A stretch of DNA of 64,000 nucleotides from positions 36,300 to 100,299 of the forward strand of contig NKYR01000134.1 of assembly GCA_003184365.1 (NCBI GenBank). Reading direction: 5' to 3'. The DNA comes from Evernia prunastri. Taxonomy: Eukaryota > Ascomycota > Lecanoromycetes > Lecanorales > Parmeliaceae. Numbering within the stretch: the first letter of the stretch is position 1; every line of letters begins with the position of its first letter. The position numbers and the translations under genes are program-made. Positions 11,167 to 22,457 of the stretch are shown one piece after another. Below the pieces are notes generated by a model. It was not told where the DNA came from. It searched no databases and was given only the letters and a program-made list of their open reading frames with translations.

Positions 11167-12534
11167 TTACAAAATGTGAATCCAGTACGTCGAGACGACA
11201 TAGGTATCATAGACAGCCGGATCCGACGCCCTGAACGCCGCAATGACGCCACCGATCATGACGATGCGGCTGAGGAGGTACAACGCCGGCGACAGGAGGC
11301 TGACCATGGTCAGGGGCCCGCCCCAACGCACAACGACCTTCTCGAACTGGATGAAGATCAGCATGGAGACGATCGAGGCGAGCGCCGCCGCCCGCCACAG
11401 CCACGACTCCACGAGCGTCGGGAACACGGTGTTCCAGGATATGAGATGGAGCGCGCCGAAGGAGACGGCGAAAAGACATATCGCCGGCCAGAGGATCTTG
11501 GAGTGGTACAGCTCCGGGTCCCAGTATCCGACCACTATCTCCTTAGCAGAGGCTTTGGACGGCCCCGGCAGGTAAGTGTGGCGTTTCTTCTTCGGATCCT
11601 CACCGCTCTCGAGTTCACGCGTAACGGCTTGCTTCGTTTCTTGCTTGGCCTTTTGCTCGGCTTCTAGAGAGGCTTTTCGTTGGGCATCTCGCAATGCTTT
11701 GTCGTCGGCTTCTTTCTCGAAGACTCGAGGTGTGAGATACCAGATGGTCCAGAGCGAGTTTTGCTTTCCTAATCCTTCGCTATCGAACGCGCTGCTGACA
11801 GCCATCGACTCGAAGGTCGTTCTCTGCCCCGAAAGCATGTCTGGAAGGTCCACGACGGATGGAGACCAGACATCCTTCGGTTTGACCCACCAGAAGAAAT
11901 ACGTGATGGCGAACAGTGGGACGTAGCTGAGGGTCATGGCTTCAAGCTGGGAGAGGGGAAGATTGTGAGCACGTCGCATTATGCTCTGGGCCACGAACCA
12001 AGACACTTGGCCGAGCGCCAGTAGCTTCGCGGTCCCGTCCGCGTTACTCTTATCGCGAATGTTCTCCTCGGATAGGCCCCACAGCGCGTGATCGTTCCAG
12101 TCAATTAGCCCTTGCTCGAGCAGCCAGGTGTACTGGTTCGGCCATATCACCTTCTCGCCCCGCGGCGTGCGGTACCTGAGAGCGAGCATGCCGATATAGA
12201 AAGCGTGAACGAGCTTCAGACACCCCCCCGTCACCCCCGCGCAGTTCTTCACCATCTTCCGCGCCTGGCTCCATTCCTGGAGTCCCTCGACGGCGATGAA
12301 CTCCGGCGCGAGGATGGTTTTGAGGAACAGCGTGACCTTGTGCAGCTTCTGGATCAACGGCCGTTTGTAGACCCGCGGATGTATCACCACCCAGGTACAC
12401 AGGAAGATGGTGAAGAGGCACGTGACGATGAGCCCGAGTGTCCCTCGCCCGGGCGATTCGAGCACCCATCCGACCAGAGCCTGTGCTGTAGGCGATGGAC
12501 TCGAGCCGCATCCGGAGCAAGAGGACGGGTCCAT
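11167..12534 (-). CDS. Fungal multi-pass membrane protein, unknown function
   Basis: Uninterrupted 455 aa frame starting MDPSSCSGCG. Hydrophobic segments lie near residues 34-52 (LGLIVTCLFTIFLCTWVVI), 105-118, 205-215 (VPLFAITYFFWW) and four or so in the last 110 residues, so a polytopic membrane protein is expected. The central segment (about 275-320) is a charged Lys/Glu/Ala-rich linker, probably cytosolic. The pattern CTWVVIHP ... APEF ... WFVAQSIMRRAHNLPLSQLE ... YFFWWVKPKDV is, from memory, a widespread uncharacterised family in ascomycetes and basidiomycetes. I assign no function. The start is the first Met; no introns are needed. Confidence 0.75.
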   Translation of the reverse strand: MDPSSCSGCGSSPSPTAQALVGWVLESPGRGTLGLIVTCLFTIFLCTWVVIHPRVYKRPLIQKLHKVTLFLKTILAPEFIAVEGLQEWSQARKMVKNCAGVTGGCLKLVHAFYIGMLALRYRTPRGEKVIWPNQYTWLLEQGLIDWNDHALWGLSEENIRDKSNADGTAKLLALGQVSWFVAQSIMRRAHNLPLSQLEAMTLSYVPLFAITYFFWWVKPKDVWSPSVVDLPDMLSGQRTTFESMAVSSAFDSEGLGKQNSLWTIWYLTPRVFEKEADDKALRDAQRKASLEAEQKAKQETKQAVTRELESGEDPKKKRHTYLPGPSKASAKEIVVGYWDPELYHSKILWPAICLFAVSFGALHLISWNTVFPTLVESWLWRAAALASIVSMLIFIQFEKVVVRWGGPLTMVSLLSPALYLLSRIVMIGGVIAAFRASDPAVYDTYVVSTYWIHIL

Positions 12535-14485
12535 CGCGGCGGTTTACGTTCCTCTGCCGGCTAGTGGGCGTAGGTAGTCTGAATGCAGCGCATTTGGCTG
12601 GACTACGGATATGCCCTGGACGAAGTAGAAAGGGGTTTCCCCGATCCATTGCGAAGGTTTATCTACTTTCTACCGGTACTCGAAGTAGGGGGGGATTCAA
12701 GATCTGCCGATCTTACAGCTGCAACCCACGGGGAACAAGCCCGGTGGTTGGTGGCATACGCGCCCAGTGGCAGGGAAGGGTGATCCGGCGCCCCCACCTA
12801 CCCGGTAATGAGTGCTACCCTTCTTCCATTAAGCGCCCTCTCCTATTGCTGTATTAGTCGAAACGTACGGTTGCTTCTGAGATGGGATGGATCATCGAGG
12901 CAAAGAGTGTGCCTCCAATTCCATTTCTATTTTTGGAAAATCCACGCTAGGGCGAAACGAGTATAGGCTAAGGTACGCCGCGTTTGTTTCTACTAGTGAT
13001 GTGACTGGACTGCATGCGAAGTTGCAAATACATGCAGGTGGGCATAGGTATGGACCACAATAACTTGGATAGCAACCGGCACTGGTCTGTGAGTGTGGTC
13101 CTTGGCGATTTGCGGTTTGGGTGGCTTCAGCCCCCTCCCAGATCGCCAAGCCAATGCTTCCCTTTTCGTTCGCGCTTAGGATACGGAACAGTAGGGATGG
13201 CAAAGGGGTATCTGTCATGAAAGTCTGGGACGATGCAAATCAACACCTGTCTTTGAGGCAGGACGTTCCATTTCTGAGAGATCCTGATATGAGAAGGAGA
13301 CTCGTATATGATGCTCTATTTTCAAGTAACGATAATTGAGAGTGCAACCCAATTGAGCTTGGCAGCACTACTCGGAACGCCTCCATATTGCGAATAGATA
13401 GATATCTCTCTTCTTGGGGAAAAGAGCAATGACTATTTGTTGAACGATTTCAACTTGGGGAAGGTGAAGTCTATATAACATCAGTCGACGATAGAAGCGC
13501 GCTGAGCCCGATCGTGGTATCGTCTAAGCGTTCTATAATAATCACGTTATCGAAACAACGAAGTATTATATCTTCACATCAGATTCTCAACCAGCAACTG
13601 CGAGTATACGCCATGCATTATACATCTGTACCTCTCCTTGACCTATGGCCTTTGTGCCTTCTGTATGAAGTATCTAGGCGAGCGGGACCGAAATCGAGCA
13701 ATGTTGGGAGCGAAAGGCTCGAAATCGAGGGGTTTGAGATACGAGCACTGAGGTCCAAGGCGATATCGTTCCGCAGAGCTATCCTGATACTCTCCGTGGC
13801 AGTATTCCCGTTACTGGCCGTAGTCTTCTCCGTTACGTCTTTCGAGCTCCACTGCTTCTTTTGCTCCTACACTTGCTCTGCCTGCTCTACAAAGAAGCTG
13901 GGGACAGACATCTGGCTGCTGGATGCCATAGTGGTTGGATTGCCCAGGGAAGAGATCACACAAAATTGTTGTCGACGTACAGTCTCAGGGGGGAAGCGGT
14001 CTTGTTGGAAAAGATAGAGGCTCTGAAGGTGGGAGCACTGTAACACTGTAGCGCCATAGCACCGTAGACGAGCAAAGCTGGATTTAGGGTATCACTAACA
14101 CGTTGTCAAGGCGGAGACGTAGCAATGGCAATGTGTCCAGAATCTATTGGTTATTGTTGTCAGTCAAAGCAAGAACAACCCAGAACAAAGCTAGGAGATT
14201 TGAGTGACCTGGTCATTGTTAAGAAGAACAATAGTGCAGGTGACTGCGGATAGAAATAGGAAGAAGTCGTACTCGCATCCATGTCTTTGCCAAGCCTTGC
14301 TCCGGTGGCGTCGGCTGATGACATTGACTCCGCCCGCTAAAGAAACGAACCTCCTGGAATCCCTAAAGCATCTCATCAGCACACCACCACTGGATCATTT
14401 GAGCCATCTACCATTGCCTTATACTTACCTCTTGACTCTCACTTTTCTTTCTGACTGGTAAAGAAAGGTTGCTGTGAGTCTCACA
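12535..14485. other. Long intergenic region, no supported gene
   Basis: This stretch lies between divergently transcribed genes and holds the promoters of the membrane protein and of Bsd2. Several short frames exist, the longest at 13514-14017. They lack an ATG or family features and I do not accept them. No repeats are evident. Confidence 0.5.
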
Positions 14486-15766
14486 ATGAGCTCACAGAAG
14501 TACGAAAGGGGGAGTGAGCATTGTGCGACAGCATAACCCCTGTGCCTGCTTCCACTATGTATCTTCCCTACGGCCGACGCTGACATTCATCTATCACAGG
14601 TGTCCGCAAATGATGACGATGAATGTCGAGATACTTCTCAAAGACCTTCAAACACAGACAATAACATTCCCTCTTCTCCACCGCCTTCTTTTCGCTCCCG
14701 CGCGTCATCTCCGTCATCCCGACACCTACTCTCCGAAGACCCTATAACAACAGAAGCCGAGAGAACGCTGGCAGATACTTTCGACGACGGATCGGATTCT
14801 GATGACGATGGCCATAATGAAGGAGACGACCGCCAGCGCCTCATGAGGGCCAATACCCATCAATCCGAACCAGAGCAGCGGGTAGTACATAATGGCAACG
14901 GATCAAACCCACCAGCAGCTGTCACGAGACTTCCCGTCGTCGCCCCTATAGTCCCATCAAATGTCCCTGCCAGAACCTATACAGGCGCCCCACCCTTCTC
15001 TACTTTCTCTCATTCTAACGACGGCGTCTTTGCAAATCTAAATGCAAAGCCAGAGCGCGGCGAAAAGTTGGAGGAACAGCCGCCGGTAAGTAAAAGCATT
15101 GCGTTACGTCTTGCGTGCTTCATGCTAATTCTTTCGTAGTCCTACGAAGCCGCTGCCGCGGACGCCACACCCCCTTACTGGGAAACCACTATCCTAGCAC
15201 CTGGACACCTCACATCTAGCGACGAAGTATATGTCGATGGACTCCCTGTCGGCTCCCTCTTCAGCTTTGTATGGAATGCCATGATCAGCATGTCCTTCAC
15301 CCTTGTCGGTTTCCTCCTGACCTACCTCCTGCACACCACACATGCTGCGAAGAACGGCTCTAAAGCCGGTTTGGGTATCACACTCGTTCAATATGGGTTC
15401 TATATGCGCAGTGGCAGATCTACGGTACCGGATCCTACTAACGGTCAGGATCCAGCCTTCACAGCGCCGCAGGATCCAAACAGTCACGACTTCGACCCCA
15501 ATACCGTCTCTGACAGCGCAGCCGCCGCAGCGGCTGCCGCTATAGCGGACAGTTCTCAGCAAGCGGCGGCGAGTGGTGCGACCAGTGTAGCAAACAGTGA
15601 CTGGCTCGCATATGCACTAATGATTGTGGGATGGTTTATACTCATCCGGGCGGTTAGCGATTTCTTCAAAGCAAGACGACATGAACAATTGGTGTTGCAG
15701 AGCCCTGGCCGTGGACTCAACGTTCCTGTTGTTGCGGATAATGAAAGGCCGGAGGAGGCGGTTTGA
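14486..15766 (+). CDS. BSD2: Bsd2/NDFIP-family Rsp5 adaptor, metal homeostasis
   Basis: Adaptor that brings the ubiquitin ligase Rsp5/NEDD4 to membrane cargo such as metal transporters in Golgi/endosomes. Evidence is a PPSY motif (Rsp5 WW-domain ligand) rebuilt across the intron 15086-15139, followed by LPVGSLFSFVWNAMISMSF and the NDFIP-type membrane segments (ISMSFTLVGFLLTYLL; GLGITLVQYGFYM; WLAYALMIVGWFILI). The N-terminal third is acidic/serine-rich (SDSDDDGHNEGDD). The last exon is 15140-15766. Exon 1 probably encodes MSSQKYER (14486-14509), matching the usual fungal start. Joining it in phase to the exon beginning near 14601 needs a donor at 14510, where the sequence reads GGGAGT rather than GTGAGT. 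An alternative donor is GTGAGC at 14514 with another acceptor. The 5' exon is therefore uncertain; the rest is solid. Confidence 0.85.
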
Positions 15767-16192
15767 GGGTTCCGTCGGACGGCGCATTTCGGGATGCTTG
15801 AGTAAGAGCTAGGGTATTGGAGAGTAAGCAAGGCGTTGATAAATCATGTCTGTTGTACGAATTTGATTTATTTTTTATGAACATCTCCATCTTCGCCTCT
15901 CTGTCTCTCAGTGTTAGCAAGAGTGTGTCAATCGAACCTTGGCCATTCTCTTTGTCCGATTACCCCTGCATATTATATCAATTGTCCGGCTTCGGCTTCC
16001 TCGGCTAATACCCGAATTTCGTCACTCTCACGCTCAACGAAGCGGAGCTGCTAAATTCAAGATTCCTTATCACCGAGCTACTCTCACGTCTAGATTTACA
16101 TCGTATCGCCTTGCTTTTTCCGCCCTCCTGCTAGCTATCTCACCAATCGCTCTGCGACTTACCGCCTTCCCTCCCTCATATCGTCAGCAGCA
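15767..16192. other. Intergenic, upstream region of NADH dehydrogenase
   Basis: Short tandem gap between two same-strand genes. Pyrimidine-rich DNA precedes the ATG at 16193. Nothing else is recognised. Confidence 0.5.
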
Positions 16193-18642
16193 ATGGTATC
16201 CCTGCGCCTAATTCGACGACTCCCTACGCCCCTAACGGACAGCGTCTTTTACAGGTCGCGTGCATGCACCCGTGGCTTTGCGCATTCTTGTCGTATGAAG
16301 GCCACAGTCGGTCTGGATGCCCTTGATGCAAGCAAGGGCGATCGCGAACGCGTCGTTATCCTGGGCTCTGGCTGGGCTGGTGAGTTGTTGACAGTCGACA
16401 CCGAAAAGAAGACTGTGCTGTTGACACAAAGCGCAAAAGGCTACGTCCTCTCCCAGCGTCTCTCCGCGAAATACCAAACCCTCGTCATCTCCCCCCGCTC
16501 CTACTTCGTCTTCACCCCGCTCCTCAACTCCACGGCAACCGGCACCCTCGAATTCCGAACCGCCCTCGAGCCCGTCCGCTCACGACGCAAACCGAACGTC
16601 GAGTTCATGCAAGGCTGGGCCGACGACGTGGATTTCGGGCGGAAGACGGTGACGGTCGAGGAAAGCGTCGTGGACCCCCGGCAGGGCAAGGCGCTGGCGG
16701 AGGATCGGCGCGAAGACCATAGCGCCGGGGAGGTCACGTACGAGAAAAAAGGGCTGCGCAGGGAAGGCAAGAGGTGGGAGGTGTCGTACGATAAATTGGT
16801 GGTTACGGTCGGGTGCTACTCCCAGACGTTTGGCACCAAGGGCGTCAAGGAACATGCTTTCTTCATGAAAGATGTTGGGGATGCACGACGCATACGGAAG
16901 CGGGTTCTGGAGTGAGTGCACATTTCGGAAGATAGCCTTGCCGGTCAGACCCGCTTTGCGCCGCGCAACGCATGCCTCGCGAGCAGGAGGCGGGTGTCAA
17001 TCTCCAAACGTGTCTTATAAGCTGGGTGAGTTGCCTCAAGGAAGCCATGCGGATTGTAAGATGAGTAGGTGCTTTGAGATTGCCAGTTTGCCTACTACGA
17101 GTGAAAAACTTCGTGGTACGTATTTCGCGTTTAAGTTACTGCTCCAGATTCTGGAAGAAGAAAGCTCCTTTACTCCTCAGTACATGTCGTCTTTTAGCTC
17201 TCTAATCTTGTCTTATTGTTCGGATCCCAAATTCCACAAAGACACCGACTCCGACGCTTCGGAGTAGAACCCTTTTACTTGATAACCACTTGGGTTTAAA
17301 TTCCTTCTCTGTGGAGCAAGAAAAGGCTTTTTTCCCCCCCAGAAATGTCTCAATCTTCATGCGAAAGGCCATGTTGCAGTGATGAAAGGACATTCCTGCT
17401 CTCAAATTTTTGAGTCTCTATCCTAGAGAGAGTGACGCTGACCTTGAAACCTGCATAGGTACGTACATTTCGGAGCTGATCCTTCCCATTCAAGATGGAT
17501 ATTGAGTCCCAAGGCACGTTTCGGGAGCAGGAGGGCCTATCTACTCCCAAGAGCTGTCTCGCAGCCCCAATTGCTCCTTCATATAAGTAATGCTGACTTC
17601 GAAACGTGCATAGAACAGCTTCTACGCTTCGCAATCGTAGGCGGCGGGCCCACAGGCATGGAGTTCGCAGCCGAGCTCAGCGACTTAGTACATCAAGACC
17701 TCAGCAAGCTCTACCCAGCCTTGACGCCAAAAGTGCGCATCGCAGTCCACGACGTCGCGGATAAAGTCCTCAGCATGTTCGACGAAAAGCTCAGCAAGTA
17801 CGCAATGGACGCGTTCCGCCGCGAAGGCGTCGAGGTGAAAACCTCACACCACGTGCAGGAGCTCCGCCCCGGCCTTCCGCGCACCGGCTCGGACGAGAAC
17901 ATGGAGGACGTGGCCGACCCGCAGGGCTGCTACACGCTCACGACGAAGGAAGACGGCGACGTGGGCGTCGGCCTGTGCGTCTGGAGCACGGGCAACATGG
18001 TTAACCCATTCGTCCAGAAAGCACTCGACAAGACCCACGGATTCCCGTCGGCCTCCGCGTCCGTCACCGACGGCAACCCACCCGACGAGCTGGAGGCGAA
18101 GGAATGGATGATAGAAAAGCACCCCAAAACCGGCGCCATCGTCGTCGACGACCGCCTCCGCGTCCAGCTCCGCTCCAAGTCCTTATCCGGAGAGAAACCC
18201 GATGCCGCGGCGACGATGACGGACGTCTTCGCGCTCGGCGACAACGCCTCGATCCGCGGCGCCAACCTGCCCGCCACGGCGCAGACGGCGTCCCAGCAGG
18301 CGCTCTGGCTGGGCAAACGGTTGAACAGGGGCGATGTGGACGGCCAGCGTTTCACGTTTAGGAATCTGGGCATCATGACTTATTTGGGGAATAGCAAGGG
18401 TATGGTGCAGACGGAGGGGTGGTTGGGGGATATCAGCGGCCGGGTGGCGTGGTTAATTTGGCGGGGGGCTTATTTGACTATGAGTGTCAGCTGGAGGAAT
18501 AAGATTCTGATTCCGGTTTATTGGTACGTGTTGCGTTCCCTTCGTCGTCTGGAAGTGGAATTGAATGGATAGGGCTAATATGTATACAATACATCACAGG
18601 TTCCTCACCTGGGCTTTCGGAAGGGACATCACACGCTTCTGA
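16193..18642 (+). CDS. Type II (alternative) NADH:ubiquinone oxidoreductase, mitochondrial
   Basis: Rotenone-insensitive NDE/NDI-type enzyme that oxidises NADH and passes electrons to ubiquinone without proton pumping, at the mitochondrial inner membrane. Five exons: 16193-16379, 16440-16911, 17069-17115, 17614-18523, 18600-18642 (1659 nt, 552 aa). The first dinucleotide fold VVILGSGWAGYVLSQRL forms only after intron 1 is removed. The second, FAIVGGGPTGMEFAAEL (residues about 240-256), is the NADH site. VFALGDNASI is the C-terminal FAD motif, and the last exon gives the family ending FLTWAFGRDITRF. The N-terminus is basic (RLIRRLPTPL), fitting a presequence. No EF-hand insertion is seen, so calcium control is unlikely. 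Internal versus external facing cannot be told. Intron 3 is unusually long (498 nt) and contains a recursive splice site. Confidence 0.9.
17116..17613 (+). other. Composite intron with a zero-length-exon (recursive) splice site
   Basis: The intron splits CGT G|AA and is bounded by GTACGT (17116) and CTGAC...TGCATAG (ending 17613). Inside, at 17458/17459, CTGACCTTGAAACCTGCATAG is followed directly by GTACGTACATTT. Removing 17116-17458 would place a new GTACGT donor exactly at the exon edge, and 17459-17613 could then be removed. The two acceptor regions resemble each other closely over about 24 bases. Confidence 0.6.
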
Positions 18643-19364
18643 GAAAGTCGTATCCCCATCCTGTCTCTCTTCTCTTTCCGTCGCTGAAAGCTTAGTGCCC
18701 CTCACCCCGCTGTAGTATATCAAATCATTCTAATACCCATGAGTGCATTTTCGGACCCTTGTTCGAGGTACGCGGCCTCTGAGACGCAGACTTGGCGAAG
18801 ATGGGAAGCCCGTCGCGTGAGAGATGGCCATGGCGGATCCGATGGTTTTCGGGTTTGTCGTTCACGGTGCAGACAGGACTGGTTTGGACTGGTCTGGTCG
18901 TATTGCGAGGTCGGTTGGTGGTTGCGTTGGCTTTGATGGCTGTGGAGGTGTTGCTGTTGGAGGCCAGTAAGTCTGAAGATCGATTCGCGTAGAGTGTTAG
19001 ATGCTGGGGTGGAGTCGGATGGGTGTTTTTGTGCTGGTTGCAGCTGCTGTGCTTGCTTCCGTGTGACTTTCGTCTGTGGTTGCGACTAATTGGTGTGTAA
19101 GGTATCGTATTAGGTCTAGGTCACATTTTCTGTGTTATATTTCTATTCATGCACGCAGAGATTTCAATGTTCTTCTTCGGTGTGTTCAGAATCACGATCG
19201 AGCCGAGTGGATTTTTAACACCCTGTATTCAAGAACCAGGATCCATTGTCTGCTACTTTTGAGATGCACTACTGGCGTGTTGACGGTGTGTTGATCAGAA
19301 CGGGGAGTCAACGTGCTCTCTGTTTTCGGTCAGAAATATTTTCACCGACCTTCATATTTGCAAT
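18643..19364. other. Intergenic, no supported gene
   Basis: GT-rich around 18850-19090. Short frames show no family features. It includes the promoter of the F-box gene. Confidence 0.5.
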
Positions 19365-19402
19365 ATGCATCATCCATGTGGACATGGAACGGATGCCGCA
19401 CG

Positions 19403-19788
19403 GCAACGTCTCATCATGATCCACCAGCTCACCAACATTCCGCCTGAGATCCAGGGTCTCATTAGCGATCATGTAAGCCTGCAAACAACCTCTTCCCATC
19501 CCCCCCCCCGCTCAAACATGGGAAAAGAAGTCTCAACGGACAAAGTAACGCTGACCCCTTTTTCCTTTCCTCTCCATCCCTTAGCTCCACAGACGCNNNN
19601 NNNNNNNNGATCCACCAGCTCACCAACATTCCGCCTGAGATCCAGGGTCTCATTAGCGATCATGTAAGCCTGCAAACAACCTCTTCCCATCCCCCCCCCC
19701 CGCTCAAACATGGGAAAAGAAGTCTCAACGGACAAAGTAACGCTGACCCCTTTTTCCTTTCCTCTCCATCCCTTAGCTCCACAGACGC
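19403..19788. repeat. Direct duplication across a 12-N gap, likely assembly artefact
   Basis: About 180 bases starting GATCCACCAGCTCACC (19418-19596) recur after the N run (19609-19788), differing mainly in the length of a poly-C run. The segment covers exon 1 and intron 1 of the F-box gene. Two contig ends that overlap but were not merged explain it most simply. Confidence 0.8.
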
Positions 19789-21571
19789 GACCTGAACAGC
19801 CTGACCCGCACCTGCAAGACCGTGAACCACGCCTTCCTCGCCAGGCTGTACGCCCATGTCGTTATCAAGGTCCCCGTCCAATGGTCCCGGCTGGTATCGC
19901 TCGAGCATCTCATCTCTTCCGCCGGCAGGAGTTTGCAGCTCGTGTCCGGTATCTGCATCACCGCTCAGCAGCAGCCGGTAAACAATGACACCCTAGACTC
20001 CGGTGACGGCAAGACCCCAAGAGAGATCGCAGAGGAGAGAGTGCGAGAACTCGCAGAGGAGAGAGAGCTTTTGTTCTGTCTGCCGTCAGCGTCGGCGTCG
20101 AAAGCTTTGAATGGGATGGTTCGGGCGCTCCTCGTGCGGATCCCGGATCATCGCCTGAAATTCTTTGAGTGCGTATGGGCCGCTTCGCTTTCTAGGGGCA
20201 GATGCTGACATGACGATCCTGAACAGTTGGCGTCACGGGTGCGAGCTCGAAGCCGGCACGCTGGCTCTCCTTCTCAGGCATCATAGGCCGCGCGGACTCC
20301 ATGTCGCACGGTATGCGGAACCACAGGCCGTCTCCGGCCTTGTGGTGGAGGGCCTACGGCGCCTGATCCTTACGGATGTCAACGTCGAGAAGAGATGCGA
20401 ATGGCCGTATCAACTCATAGTCCGGAACCGCAATAGCTTGCGGGAACTCCATCTCGGCGCTATGGCATATGGTGCTTATCATTACGCGGTCTCCTGCCGC
20501 TCAGCTCGACAAGGGCTTACGTTCACTCGGAAGAAAGGGAAGGAGGCGGTGTTCGGGAGTCAAGGACAGATGGTGCGGCTGCCGTCCCTGGAATCGCTAG
20601 GTCTGTGCGGTCTGGATGTTGGGACCGTAGTCGCAGGGGCCCTCGGGCTGGAGATTGACTTTGCCGGCCTGACCGCTTTAAGGTTGGAGTCGTGCTCCGG
20701 ATTGAATGGGGTTTTGGCCGATATCGTGGGAAGGGACACCCAACGCGCAACACCGCTCAGACTGACTTCGTTTGTCCTAAGGCACGAAAGGGCGAATGAA
20801 GCGTTCACGCAACACCTGACGGCCTTTCTGACCTCTTTCGCTGGTCTCAGGCACCTGGTTCTTCTCGTGGAAGGGCATCCTCGGGCAATGTGCAAAGCGC
20901 CCATCCTAGAGACGCACGGGAAAACGCTCCAGACGCTGGTCTGGGACGAGAGGAAAGGGCCGAGATTGGACACGAGATCGGACACTGCGTTGGTCCCGAA
21001 TGACAACAGTCTCCACGGCATCTCGCAGCACTGCCCGAATCTGACAGCTCTAGGCCTGTCCATTAAGTGGGGGAGGTTTCCCCGATCGACCACAATCCAT
21101 CCATTGGTGAGCATATACGCTTCCGAATATCCGTGTGCATCACACGTTGAAGCTGACCGTCAATAGTTCGAGACTCTGTTCCGCACGGCGCCCAAGCTTC
21201 GAACGCTGCATCTCCGCAACCTGCCGCGAACCGACCTGAGCGCGTCGTTCCTGCCGACGACTCACATGGTCCGGGGCATCGCATCCGGAATCGTGGACGT
21301 GTATGCCCGTAGTGGGACATCCGATCATCGACGTTCTCTCACTACGATCGCACTCGGCACACCTGTCTATGGCGATATTCACATCGGCAGCAACCACTTC
21401 CCCAGGGATCCCGTCCGTGATTTCATCCAGCTTCGGGTGTATCGGGTGGATTGCAGGTGTCCGTCTGCGCTCGGGTCGATGGACAGGGTCACTCAGGTGG
21501 CGGAGGGGACCGCTTTCGATGCTGCAGAGTGCGTTGACGAGGATGTCTTGCATCAGTATTGGCTGCTTTGA
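19416..21571 (+). CDS. F-box protein with leucine-rich C-terminal region
   Basis: Probable substrate receptor of an SCF ubiquitin ligase. The N-terminal F-box is LTNIPPEIQGLISDH joined to LHRRDLNSLTRTCKTVNHAFL, then a leucine-patterned region typical of fungal F-box/LRR proteins (LRELHLGAM, LTALRLESC, LRHLVLLVEG, LTALGLSIKW, LRTLHLRNLP). Exons: 19416-19472 (or from an upstream in-frame ATG at 19365), 19777-20168, 20227-21106, 21167-21571. Splicing keeps frame and gives 577 aa. Exon 1 and intron 1 appear twice because of the duplicated segment around the N gap at 19597; I assume the true gene has one copy. The target is unknown. No inactivating change is seen. Confidence 0.75.
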
Positions 21572-22457
21572 TGGCTGGGAAGGGTGCGGTCAGACTGGAG
21601 CGATGGGTTGGAGCCGGTGTGTTCCAGCTTTGCATGTCAGACGGAATCTCGAGAGCAAAATGTTTTGAGGAGCAGGAGGATAAGACTTCTCCCAATCTGA
21701 TTCTCCTCTCATATCATTATTTCATTGGTACTGTATCATGGAGTTTGGTTCTTAGACTATGCACGGCGAGACTGTTTCTTCTTCCAACTTTGGAAGTCGG
21801 TGCGGTCTAGTAAATGGAGGATATCTGAGTATAATGGGCGTGCTTTGAGCAGCAATAGAGCTGACTGAGGATAGAGGATAAAAATTTCTCCGTGTACCAT
21901 GTAACTCCCGAGCTCACGATCTTTTTACCCCTCCACTTCCAAATCGGCGAAACGTGGACCACCAACTGCCAAGCCGAAATGCTTCTCATTTTGTGAATTT
22001 ACTTTTGGAGAAAAGAGACGATGATTCGGGAGGTCTGATTGTGGCTGGTTAGAAGTGCAGAACATTGTGTGCTGGGCGGCCAGATTTTCAGATGATGGAA
22101 AGGGCGACATGGTGGCCTTGTTCTTCCAGTGTGAGGCTGGCGCAATTTCCAGCTAGGTGCCTGCAGCAGTCAGGTTCTACAAAGTCCAAAACTGCCAATT
22201 CAACCTGCCAGTGAGCCTCGTCAGACTCGCAGGCTTTTTGCATCTTTCACTGTGGTAATGTATTGGCTAAGAATTTTAGTGCTCGGGGCACAGCTAATGC
22301 ACACCCCTCTTAGCTGCGTCATTCGATGATCACGCCTGTTTTTGCCTGACTTGGCTTGCTGCCTATCCTTCAGTTATAATCTTCCGCAATGAAGTGAGTC
22401 TTTAAGTCTAGGTCCCCGTGAGTGAAGGAAAAAGGTCTTGGTTCACGCCTCGCCGTC
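21572..22457. other. Intergenic, no supported gene
   Basis: Between the F-box and HET genes. No repeat, RNA gene or credible frame is recognised. Confidence 0.5.

Noticed and set aside
13514..14017. 167-codon plus-strand frame
   Set aside because: The frame starts with a non-ATG codon, has no family features and no splice support.
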